NCBI GenBank assembly: GCA_014871385.1
Contig: CM026427.1
Coordinates: 2,352,068 to 2,416,067 of the forward strand
Source: Ceratodon purpureus
Taxonomy: Eukaryota > Streptophyta > Bryopsida > Pseudoditrichales > Ditrichaceae
DNA length: 64,000 bases
Direction: 5' to 3'
Position 1 is the stretch's first letter. Each line of letters opens with the position of its first letter. Positions 19,005 to 29,986 of this stretch are shown here, one piece after another. Position numbers and translations under genes: made by a program. The notes below the pieces were generated by a model that had not been told where the DNA came from, did not search any database, and was given only the letters and a program-made list of their open reading frames with translations.

Positions 19005-21175
19005 CTCTTACATTGAAAGATCCCTTGATCCACCACTTTCGTTGGAAGAGCCGAGAGAAGGACCAGCCCTGCAACATGTGCGGGTGTACTGTCCATCTTC
19101 CGCATGGACGCTATATCGTATTCAACCAAACTTAAACCTAATCTAAGACTGTCGACTGGCTCTCTCCAAATAGTGCAAACGTGCAAACCATCGACTCATC
19201 TCACAAGTGGACTCTCAGTATCTGCTAATGAACCATCCAAAGGCACCACACCAAACTTCCTGCAAGACAGAAACATGCAGATTTCAAATCTCGAAGGACA
19301 GAACCATGCATAATTGAAATTACCTTTAAGGATTCTAGCATAATCGATCGCCCTTGACGTGTGATTCCTCTGAAACAACTCCAACGAGTAACGTCTGGAT
19401 ACAACCAACTTACTTTATCCCATTCGCAAAAAACCTCTACAAGCTGCGGCGGAAACGGGTAATATAACTTCAGAAACGAACAGTACTGATCCCCGCAGCC
19501 ATTTAGTGCTCCCTACGTTTCCATCTAGAGCTGGCCTTCTTGTTCGACAATCTACAGCAACTGGAACTTAGGTTTTGAAGGGTGGACCAAGACTTCGGCA
19601 TGTTACTCGGTACGCCACCCATCTCGAATAAGTAAATATTATTTTCACAGATGAGAGTATCTGCACAAAAGAAGAACCTTAGACGTGTGAAAAGCTCACA
19701 AGCGTTCACCGTCTGATTCTACTTACAGTAGGATATTCCACCCGGCGACCCGGCGATGTTGTTTACCATTATTCACATGCGATCAAGAATTTGCTTTGCC
19801 AGGGGTGGGTGTCGCAAGGATTCGGAAGGGAGAAGACAAGGGTTTCGTTCCGCTTGTTCGACGCATGAGGAGAAGCGATGTGCAGACTCGGGGAACAACA
19901 TTTCTAGACAGGTTTGGATTCTGTGTCTCTAGTTCTACTCACAGTACTACTTCTTACTGCTTCACCTTGCGCACCTTGGTGCGCTTAGGAATTGAAAAAC
20001 ATTGGAAGTCATTTAGGTCTTACAGACGATTCCGATCTGGAAAGCAGTACGCGATTCTTTGCACAGAAAGTCACCGTATTCTTTGCAGGTTGTTCCATCT
20101 AGAAGTGTCTGCCCATGATAATCTCTTCCTAGATAGGTTAAACCTCCTAAAGATGGCTTCTTTAGATTCTGAATTCGCGCTTTTCTTCTTTGTCATATTC
20201 TTGGTCTTCTACAAAACACATGAATTTTTTTATGGCTACCAGCTTGATGATCCAGCTAGTAGAGGCACGGTTCAATGTGAGACTGAGAAGATCGTGTTGG
20301 AACACACCTGTGTCGCCTCATTATTTTGACTTCACTTGTGTATGCTTGTGGTAAGCGGCCCAGACGGTGCTTCGTGAGTCAATGGAGTCTCTGGTATTTA
20401 GCAGTGGTATATGGATCCGACCCTAGTTTTTCTATTGTATGGCATCTAGTTGTCGAGTTATTTGATTGATAGCTGTACCAAGGCACATTGGAAGTGATCT
20501 GGACATTTGATTCCAAGGATTGAACGTGGTACTCATCAATATTAAGGGAGGGTTAGCTATAGCCTACACACTCTTTCCTTCTCGATCTGTCGCACAATAT
20601 ATAGAGAATTTGATGGCTTCCAGACTAGCTTTTATCCTCCTCTTTCCACTTTGAAATATCTCTGCTCAATCAGCCAAGTTGCAGAAACTTAGGAGCTAGC
20701 AAAGCCTACCTCCAATGTTACAACTGGTGATCCAGGGGTTTATTGTTTCTAATCATTCTGTTTCTGTAGATCTCAGGGCATCCATGCAAGCGGAGGCTCC
20801 TCGCAACTAGCTGGCTTTCAAGTGTAGCTCACTTTCATTCTCAGGTTGGTGGGAACATTTCATACTTCAAATATTCCTCTAGATTTCATGGCGCTGTCCT
20901 GTTTCTTTTTCCTGCTTTGGCTACTAGGATGTTGCGTTATACTAGTTCCTCAATCCGCAGTTCTAATTATACAGGTCTGCATAATTCCTCTGATCTGATT
21001 CATTTGCAAGAGGCTGCGTCAGATAATAAGATCTTCCAAGTGCAGCGCACTCTATCAAAAGTTAGGTCTGAAGCAAGTTGGCCAAATTATGATGCTTGAG
21101 ATGTCCATGAACCATTACTTGGTGCAAGAGAGGAGCCATGGTATAGTGCACGTCGCTTCTTGAGCTAAATTGGAC
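19005..21175. promoter_or_regulatory. Divergent spacer between pseudokinase and kinase
   Basis: 2.2 kb between head-to-head start codons. A plus-strand frame at 19796-20329 is open by chance or belongs to the kinase 5' leader. Donor/acceptor-like sites near 20.8-21.1 kb suggest a spliced leader. No conserved coding content was found. Confidence 0.4.
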
Positions 21176-22756
21176 ATGGAAGATCAATCTGGAACGTATG
21201 CAAGAACCTGGAGGAGCTTACGCAACAGCCTGGAGAGACTGACGCAAGTGAAGGAAAACTTGCATATCAATGTAAACCAATGTCTCTATATGCAATCAGA
21301 GATTTTGAAGCTATTGCAAGTCCTACAGCAAGACCAGAGCCCTGCAGCTCAAGAGTTCTATGGAATTGCGATGAGGGCTTTGAAACTAGTGGAAGAGTGT
21401 AGCACTGAGAGATGGCTTTTGAAAGCTGTGGAGATCGGCGACTGTCCTGAACACTTTGTCGAACTCTATCTCGACCTTCGCTGGTCATCGAATTTAGCCG
21501 GCCAGGAAATTGGGTGTGATCAGATCTCCATTTCCGATGTGCATAAAGTCAGAGACGAAGACAAGCTGAGTCTGATGTTCAAGGTGAAGGAAGTGCTTGA
21601 AGGAGAAAACAAAAACCACAAACGTTGTCAGGTAGAACAACAACTTGCTACAATTCTGAGAGATCGTAGTGGATGCTCTGACCCGTCTTCTCCACAGTCT
21701 CCACCTTATGATCTAAAAAGGTACGTCAGAGGGTTCAGGTTCAATCTAATTTCCGGGACTTTCTTCCAGCGAGTACAGGGAGGATCATCATTTGTTGTGA
21801 AATACCATTGGGTGTATAAAAAGGAGTTTGTGTTGAAGTTGGCACTCAAATCCTCTGATCGTGACATAATCAAGAAGGAGGCTGAGATCATGGAGAAATG
21901 TCGCCATCCATATGTTGTTGGAGTGGTGGGATGCTGGGAGGTAAAATCGTCAAAATCGTTCATGGTGATGGAATGCATGGAGTGCACTTTAACGGACCTG
22001 ATGCGCAGAAGACGCACTAGCACAACAAAACAAGGTTTCTCTGCCTCAGAAGCTATCGACCTCCTGCTTCCAGTCGCGAAGGCATTGCGGTACATGCATG
22101 GGAAAGTGAAGCCAATTGCACATCGAGACATTAAACCTGACAATATCATGTGTTCTAGGGAGCCTGAAGTCGGCACTAAACTTATAGACTTCGGGGATTC
22201 GGTGGAATTCGATCCAAGTTACTTCAGTCGCACGCCTGGTGTGGCTCTCACAACTAAAGAGTATGGCGTCACTGGCACAGCTGGATACATGGCTCCTGAG
22301 GTGAGGGATTGTAGAAATTTTGAGTATATTGATTCCTTGAAAGCCTTTCCATACTGTGATCTCTTGAAAGCCGATGTCTTTAGTTTTGGAATGGTTTTGG
22401 GAGAGCTTTTGACCTGGAAAACTCCAGAAGAGTCTCTTTGTGCTCAAGCACAGAGATCCCTGCCTAGATCAGAAATGAATGATCTTCTGAAACGTGGCTG
22501 GAGGCCACATATCCCACATGATGTACCAGCCTACGTTGCATTCGTTGTTGAGAGTTGTTGGAGAAAGTTCCCAACAACCCGGCCAAGTTTTGAAGATATC
22601 TGCTTGATGCTTCAGAATGCACAACATTTGCTTGGTTTGAACGTGAAAGTTGCCAATGAGGCCACATCATCCCTTGTATCATATACTGATAGTGACGCTA
22701 CGGACTGGCCCATCCCTGGCAAGTTCACGGTAAGGGAAATGCTGAACCTAGAGTAG
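21176..22756 (+). CDS. Protein kinase with N-terminal helical region (526 aa, single exon)
   Basis: The start chosen is ATG 21176 (MEDQSGTYARTW). Residues about 1-130 are helical with ERWLLKAVEIGD and EHFVELYLDLRW, resembling a region seen in bryophyte/lycophyte kinase families and in plant MLKL-like proteins (family assignment is inference). The kinase domain covers about residues 195-495, with the beta-3 lysine in FVLKLALK, HRDIKPDN at about 316, DFGD at about 338, GTAGYMAPE at about 365-373, DVFSFGMVLGELL, and CWRKFPTTRPSF in subdomain XI. All catalytic residues are present, so it should be an active Ser/Thr kinase. It has no signal peptide or membrane segment. It is head to head with a pseudokinase of the same architecture, 2.2 kb away, suggesting duplication and a partner or paralogue relation. 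Confidence 0.85.
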   Translation: MEDQSGTYARTWRSLRNSLERLTQVKENLHINVNQCLYMQSEILKLLQVLQQDQSPAAQEFYGIAMRALKLVEECSTERWLLKAVEIGDCPEHFVELYLDLRWSSNLAGQEIGCDQISISDVHKVRDEDKLSLMFKVKEVLEGENKNHKRCQVEQQLATILRDRSGCSDPSSPQSPPYDLKRYVRGFRFNLISGTFFQRVQGGSSFVVKYHWVYKKEFVLKLALKSSDRDIIKKEAEIMEKCRHPYVVGVVGCWEVKSSKSFMVMECMECTLTDLMRRRRTSTTKQGFSASEAIDLLLPVAKALRYMHGKVKPIAHRDIKPDNIMCSREPEVGTKLIDFGDSVEFDPSYFSRTPGVALTTKEYGVTGTAGYMAPEVRDCRNFEYIDSLKAFPYCDLLKADVFSFGMVLGELLTWKTPEESLCAQAQRSLPRSEMNDLLKRGWRPHIPHDVPAYVAFVVESCWRKFPTTRPSFEDICLMLQNAQHLLGLNVKVANEATSSLVSYTDSDATDWPIPGKFTVREMLNLE

Positions 22757-24593
22757 GAAACAAATCGTGGTATTCTGTATGAATTCCAGAAAGCACGACG
22801 GACTTGAGAGAACAGTTGGAAGAGCCAGAAACGAGGCGACTTGTGTATGATGTACTATTAGTAAACAGATCCTTTGCTCCAGTACTTGCTTTGTTGTAAC
22901 TCGATCAAGTATGATACCTTCAGCAATAACATCATGGTGTGATGATTTGGGGATGTTGTTTTATATATCAAGTTGTAACTACTCCTTTTGTTGGCAATTG
23001 GTTGTGTAGTTGGTGATTTTGTAATCTCATTGTTTCATCACTACCAGGTGAACAGTGTCCGTTTCTGCAGAAAAACCAACAGAATATTTACAGAACTCTG
23101 TTAGTTAGGACGAGTGGATCCATTTGTCGATTCATTTGTAATTTGACAGATTCTTAGTCAACTAATTGTTGATTTTTGTGTCAAAAGGGCATGAGCCACG
23201 TCAGGCCTCCATGTCATAGTCCACATCAGCGTCCACATCAGCTGAGTCCACATCAGCCTCCACGTCATAACATCGCGTCAGCAGTCCACATCGGATTTTC
23301 CCGCCGTGAAGTTTCGAACTCCCGCGGTTTCATCTACATTCCAGGAGCCTCTCAGGCACAGACATGTGCGCAACAGCCGTTGCCGATTGCAAACGATATA
23401 GACGACTGCGATGCTGACAATGTAAAATGGTTCGCCATATATCATCCACACGATTCTGTACCATAACGCCGTCGATTGTTCTCCGACCTTCCTTTTCTCT
23501 GTCTGACATGTGTGTACTTCGTGTCTTGAACTTCCCATTTTTGGAGACGAAGGGAGACCTCCACGACTGGTTCTTCCCCTACTAAAATACCCGAAAGATA
23601 TTGTATTGAAACATGCAATCATACGCGTGTAACACCGACATTGGATGGCCACTGGGCATTTCACCGATTCTGATTCTAACCGCGACTACGTGTTTCGTCG
23701 CCAGTGGATAGTTTGTAGGCTATCCATGCGGCGATATGTACGCATATTGGATCGAGGGTTTACCGTCTGCATCGTATTGGTGACACATGAGACAATATGA
23801 ACATTTTTGAAGCACATGTTGTTTCACTATTTATTTCTTGTGGATTGAAATCCAGTATTCGCCTGACATTTGTCTTTTTCTGTGCCGACGATTGTAATTA
23901 GTGCACTACTGCGTACACTGTGACTTGTGTTTAGTCTGTGGACGCTTGTGCTTCTGACCATGACCAAAGGTCGTTGTTTCCATATGCGTTGAGGTACTTA
24001 TTGCATTCTCTACATAGATCTCTGTACACTGATTACCTACAGCATATTCTCAGTGTCATGTCTGAAGGTTCGAAAGACAATCTGTGCTATTGTATTCACA
24101 CAACAACTATGACAGTGATGTTAATTTTCCGGACCAAAACCAATGGTCTTCACTGCATTAGTCGATGATGTTTTGTGAGCGACGTCCGCGTTCATTTCCC
24201 ACGAGCTTTCGACCTTGTACTCCGCGATGACACAACAGCGACGGGTTGAGCTTCAGGAATAGCCCTCTGAGCCTCACCAGTGGTGTCAACCTCCCCCTTT
24301 CACGGCACCAAAAAAATACGACATTTTAATCAGTCCACGTTAAAGCATTATGCGTTCTTTTTCCAACATTCAATTATTACTTAAGCTTATCACTCCACCG
24401 CATATACATTAGGAAAGACTCAGTTATTTCGTGAATGTAATCAAACCGTGCATGCTCTATGGATACGAGGTCGATAATGACCAATGCAAACCCGCAGAAA
24501 TAAAAAAAACATAGATTGAAAATTACAGACAAATCAAACTCCGGAGACGAGGTGCAATCAAATACGAGAGGAAGTTTACGACTGAGTCAAATA
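22757..24593. other. Non-coding: kinase 3' flank and left flank of the CACTA-type element
   Basis: No gene is supported. 23196-23300 is rich in CCACATCAGC/CCACGTCAT repeats, and the remainder up to the stop of the TnpA-like gene at 24594 looks like transposon subterminal DNA and 3' untranslated sequence. Confidence 0.5.
23196..23300. repeat. CCACATCAGC short direct repeats
   Basis: Six or more copies of CCACRTCA(G/T) in about 100 bp, several as GTCCACATCAGC. Inverted matches ATGACGTGG and GAGACGTGG lie at 35.45 and 35.65 kb. This fits subterminal transposase-binding repeats at the left end of the CACTA-type element. Confidence 0.5.
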
Positions 24594-27500
24594 TCACCAC
24601 ACCTTTTTCGCAATCCTTTCTTCAGCTGCTACCTCCGTCGATGAATCTTTCTCCAAGCCTTCCAAGATTGGGCGCTGACCACCGCTAGAATCTTCAGTTT
24701 GAACAACCTTCGCCTTCCACATTTGAAGCTCGTTCCATATTGACTGCACAAACGGGTCCTGTAGTATCACATCTTTTGACAACCGCACCTCTGAAGTCTC
24801 GGGCTTCTCCGGAGTTCCCTCTCTGTCTTCTTTGTCGTTGCATGTATCGTTCTTTTTCGAGGCACTAAATCCATACGGATAGCATTCAGTTACAAGTTAG
24901 TATCCAAACCCTTGAATCGGAGCATTGTCAATGCCACATGTTTTACTGCACTATGATTACGCTTGCAAGATCTGTCCTCTTTACTCTGAGTAAGAATAAA
25001 AAATGAATAAATAAGAAATAAAATTAAAAAATGGTGCTGAAAACAAGTATCTGCAGAAACCGATGAGGGAGGACTGTGTTTGGGAATACCTTGCTTCTAG
25101 TGATTGAATCTCCGGGATCCTTGGAGCCTTCCGTTTTCTCCCACCCCAGCCCTTGTCACGATTCATTTCTAAGGCCACCTCCTCAGGGTCTGGCGAACGG
25201 CCTAGCATCTCACTTAATTTCTGCCTAACGCCAGATTCGCCGAGAGGTCCAGTCCGCCCACCTGATCCTCTAGACGCACGTGCGCGTTGAGTGTCCTCCC
25301 TCTTCTTCTGTGTTGCAGGATCGTCTTTGTACTTCTTTAAAGTGTTCCAAATTCTTTCATCAAAAGAAAGGGGACATGGAACTCCACTCTCGATGAGAGC
25401 AAGTACAGCGTTTCTCCGTTGGCTTAAGGCCCTCCCAAGGACACTTCGAAAGAAACCCTTCGACAGTTTCGAACTATACTCGAATTTTTCTGCCAATTTT
25501 TCTCTTGCTTCCCTCAGTTTCTCCTTCGGGAATCTCCTCACGTCCACCACTGATGGATCCAGTGAGTAACTTATTTTTTTGACCTCCTTCTTCCAATTCT
25601 TTAATCCGTTCCCATACACCTCCCCTGTGTCACTGTCAACAACTACAAAAAAAGGCTTTTTTCCTTCAGACTTCCTTCGGTCGGCCTCTTTCTTCATCGA
25701 GTTCTGCTTCCTTCTACTCTCTCTTCTCCTGCATGACTCCGGCAGTGCTGTAATCCGCATAGAATCCCTCTCCACAAGTGCACCAGCGTCTGCCTCGCTG
25801 GAAAACTCATCCGACGATGACGTACTTGACGCCTCATTGTATCGCTCTTTCATGGTGCGCTTGTCGATTGAAGGCTGTGCACCTCTCCACGATCTGGAGT
25901 GTTGGCGTCGATCTACGTCTGATTCGGAGGAGCTACTCAGAAATCGTTCTCCACCGTCCCTCCTCGAATTTCTTCTCCATCCGGACTTCTGATCAGTGTG
26001 ATTTCTCCCAGATCGATGCCTTCCTCCACTGTCGACACTCTTCTTGTACCAGTCCCTCCCTGAGCGTTCGTCTTCACTACTGTGGAAGCTGAAGCTGGTA
26101 TATTCGGAACTTGGACTGCGTCTACGTTTTCTCTCCCGACTGCGCTCTTTTTTTCGCTTCCCACGGTGTACTTCCTTCGACTGACGCCCTTCAGATCTTG
26201 GAACGTGTTGTTTCTTTCTCGCTTTTTGTGGCTGCCTCTGTTCTGCTTCGCTGCCACTGGCCTATACAATGAATCCACATACAATGATTTCATATTGCAT
26301 AAGTCAAGTAAGATTACACGTACGATTAAAAAAAGTGTATTCTAAAACCAGAACAAGATCCGTTGTTTGCATGCCCAATGTATGATTAAAACGAGAATGC
26401 GAATTTAATAAGCCACTGGCTGCTAAGTTTGATATGCAAACAGGGGAACAGAAGTAAAAATACGAGGATCACATTCTATCAATGAAGTGGCTCTTCGTGC
26501 ACTAAACAGTCCCTGATGACACTATACTAGCAGATGACTACAGAAGTAACTCTACTCTATGCAATGGAATTCTTTAAAGCTACAATAGGTAACAATACAA
26601 ACATGCACATCTATCACTACGTGTACTTCTAGATGTCTGCAGCAAAATGTATATTATGTATCTCCAGAAATAAACGAAAAAAATAATGATAAAAATAAAG
26701 TGCTGGATGTCTTACCCATTCAGGAGATTGCCTCTCTTTTGATTTTGTCCCTCCAAGACGGTCATCGCTCGCTTTCTCTACGTGAGCCCTTTTATCTGAG
26801 CTAGCAGGTCTGGCCTCGTTCGAAGAGCGCAGTAATTTCTCCATTCTTGTATCTGCCTTCGAAGGTGGATCATTCGTTCCTCGTAGCTCATTGGACACAT
26901 TTTGATTCAGGGTATCCTTATCTGTAAACGCTAATTGATTAATTGTATTTAGGAAACAAAACAAACACGTAGACCAAAAAAGAAACATACTCTTTTCGAA
27001 TTCACCTTCCAAAATGACGGACATATTCGTGCAACATAATTCGTGATTGCGCGGTAACCAAAAATATTAAAAACATATATTATTGAGCCCCGAAAATATA
27101 TCTGTGAGTGAATGACTATGACTTTATGTTGCACCTTCAGATTTCAAGGTTCGATACTGTTGTTTGGATTGACAAACAAATTACAAACGGTCCTATTTTT
27201 AGGTGAAACGAGAGTTACAAAGTTGAATGCGACCTACCAATACCAAGAAGTCCAAGCAGCACAGTACCTAAGCCTGAACAGTAATCTCTACATCTAAGTT
27301 CCTGATTTCATACATATCCTTTAAATGTGAACATAATCAAGTTCAAAGCACGGTCAAATATAATGTATACACTGAATTAAAGAATCCATATCATGCAGTA
27401 CTTGCCGAACATGATGCTTCCATGAAGACCTCTTCATCATCGTCTCCTCTTGCTCCAGAGCTACTTCCTCCCTTTTTCCTCAGAGTTTTCATGTTGGATT

Positions 27501-27681
27501 GCTGAAGGCCGCTGTTCTTGTGCCCTGGTCCGGATTGTTTACCCGATTTCCAGGCTGACGAAGTCGATCCTTTAGTTCCAGACTCCATCCTTTCTCCCTC
27601 ACCGCTAGCAGGTAACTTAGTCCTTCTCTGATTAGACCACCTCCAAAACGACAACTTTTCATCTTTTTGAGGACCGCCCAT
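24594..27681 (-). CDS. TnpA-like accessory protein of the CACTA element (642 aa, 4 exons, intact)
   Basis: Exons are 27681-27402, 26921-26716, 26261-25090 and 24864-24594; phases 1, 0 and 2 match at every junction and the frame is open throughout. The N-terminus is Ser/Gly/Lys-rich (MGGPQKDEKLSFW). Exon 3 begins with an Arg/Ser/Lys-rich stretch (RGKRKKERSRERKRRRS) like an RS domain or nuclear signal. The central part has VVDSDTGEVYGNGLKNWK and WNTLKKYKDDPATQKKRE, followed by RARASRGSGG, resembling the plant Transposase_24 (PF03004) pattern. Exon 4 has a short helical IWNELQMWKAKVV segment. In En/Spm systems the TnpA-type protein binds subterminal repeats and assists TnpD/TNP2; that role is inferred here. 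The first donor (CAA/GTACTG) is weak. Confidence 0.65.
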
Positions 27682-29986
27682 CTTCTCCGAACAAGGAAAA
27701 TGTCGTAATGGACGTCAGATAATTGCAATACAGAAACAACATACACAGGGTTTCAAAAAAAAAAAATTGCGTCTTCATGCAATGAAAACCCGGGGATCAA
27801 AAGTGCTTATCTTCTACTGACATGTGAAGCAAAAGATCGTCTTCTTGTAGCAAAATCTCCTTCTGCCCACAACAGTAATCAGAAAATTCAAGTTTCTCCG
27901 TTTGATATTAGAATAGAAATTGCCGGCATCAAAAAACCATTAAAATCATGTGTGGAACAAGTAAACAACATTTGAATTCATCTACCCCAGTACAGCAGAG
28001 AAATTTCACAACGACCTTCAGCCACTGTATACACGAAAAGAAAAAAAAAACATAACTGGACGGCACGGTCGGGTGTGCGCTCCTAGCGATATAACGCTGG
28101 GATGAAGGAGATGCTACATATATCGATGTGGTCCTTGAACGCGTGAAACCGTAACTCCGTCACTGCTGCGACGATGGCACACAGCCGCCGTCGGAACTTG
28201 GGACGTCGGAGTGACATAAACAGTGTCTACACAAAATTTAAAACCTGACTCGTGAGATAGTAGAGGACAGAATGAAAGACGAATAAAACCCCACACATAA
28301 ACAGTCCTCACATCTGTAGTACGAGTGCTGCATGCACCTGTAGCAATGCCGCTATGTTTGGTAATGCAGATGAGAGAGACGTAAAAAAAATTCTAAATAC
28401 GTTTATAACGAGCTTGAAAGGCTTACCGCGGGACTCACAGTTCACAAGAGGTGAATCACGTGAAAAACCAGTGCGATGTTGTTCTTTCGGAGAACTGGTT
28501 GTACGTGTGACCGTGCGTATGGACTTCACTATCTCAATGCCCTAATCCGAAACTTGTTATTTGGGTACTTCATCCATCCAGGGCACGCATCATCGACATG
28601 GATGCGGACGAATATGGATGTAGTCTACGGAAATATGAGGACCCTTCACGAGGAATTCGACCCGTCGGAGGCAATGACGCTTCAATCGGCCAGGATACAG
28701 ATCCGTTCACAAAGGAGTTTCATACTCACGTCCTCTGACCTGTATCCTACAGAGGTTCTGTGTCACCAAACATGTTTGCGCGGTCTGTGTCTCTGGATAT
28801 AAACCCCGCAAATATCACACGGTGATTCAGTGACATCATTCCTGTGCCAGGTGAGTTTTACGTGACTCCTTCTTCGAAATATGTTAACTTTTCCGACTAT
28901 GAAGTTCCTTTCTTGTCCATTCGGCGTAATTCGCTGCAGAGTCTTCTTTGCTTCCTCCGTACACTGGCAGAATTGAACAAGAGTCTTCTTTGCTTCCTCC
29001 GCAACGAATCAAATCGCAACTGTTAGGTCAGAGTGTAGCTCTATTTTTTTTTTATCACAGTTTGCGATTGTGGAAGCTGTAGCGTCCCATTTTCTGTACA
29101 CAAATATCCTGTCTATTTCATTAGGGTTACGTTGTGAGGGAAATGTTTTCAATTGTACTTTTCGCCTCGTCGCGAAGAACATGTTCGACATGTAGGTGTA
29201 GTCATGTATAGTTCGGTTCATTTGTACACCCTACTCCATGTGCGAAAAACATAGAGTCCTTCTACGATAACAATGTTCTACGGGAGATGTCATATTCTCT
29301 TCTCCGTATGTATTTTTTTGTTCTTTTATTGACACAAATCCTGGCCGTTTTTAATATCTGTATGTATCTTTCAATCTAGGGTGTTTCCGAACACTTACTG
29401 AAACCTTGCCCTTGTACCTACTCTGTGAAATCCCTCGTTATTCATGGAAATTGTGTAAACTTCGGAATTGTTGGATCCTCGATTTAACGTTAACGATGCC
29501 ACATGCTTGTGTTTAATCCAGTGTTTCTGATGTGACATAACAGGGTCTGGTACAGCCTGTATTACTTCTCGAACCGAGTCGAAACGCCTCGACGGAAGGA
29601 CCACTGCATAACCTAAATCCAACCAGGATCAACAGTTCTCATTGAGAAGGTAAAAGTGAAATTCAATGTAAATTCATCGTTCTGAGTTCACGGATTTCAA
29701 AGTTACAATTCATTGCATCTAGTCATGACCACCTTCGGCGGTGTTATCAATGATTTGATTAGTTGTAGAGAGTCGGATAGAAATTGTTATTCTAGTCGAA
29801 CAAAGGAGCATTGTCGAGTTTTACGAAAGCTATGTCCGATCAGTGTAGCATTACATGGCTGTCAATGCTATTTGTCAACATTTTCCTTTATTTTGTAGTT
29901 CATATTATACATATTCGGATTTGCATATGCGCATATGCGTAGTAAACAGACCACGTTTTTTGACACAGGTTGAATGGTACTTCAAC
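27682..29986. promoter_or_regulatory. Spacer between the divergent CACTA genes
   Basis: 2.3 kb between the TnpA-like start and the TNP2 start, AT-rich, with no conserved frame. It contains a 21-bp direct repeat at 28939-28959 and 28981-29001 (period 42 bp; core GTCTTCTTTGCTTCCTC). An acceptor TTGACACAG at 29969 precedes the TNP2 ATG, so TNP2 probably has a spliced leader. Confidence 0.5.
28939..29001 (+). repeat. 21-bp direct repeat, two copies
   Basis: Two identical 21-bp copies (28939-28959 and 28981-29001) sit 42 bp apart in the leader region of the TNP2 gene. Confidence 0.8.

Noticed and set aside
19796-20329. 177-codon plus-strand frame
   Set aside because: Unremarkable composition, no homology recognised, and it lies in the divergent kinase spacer; more likely leader sequence or chance.
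23176-23466. Plus-strand frame rich in His/Pro
   Set aside because: It is the translation of the CCACATCAGC repeats, not a protein-coding pattern.
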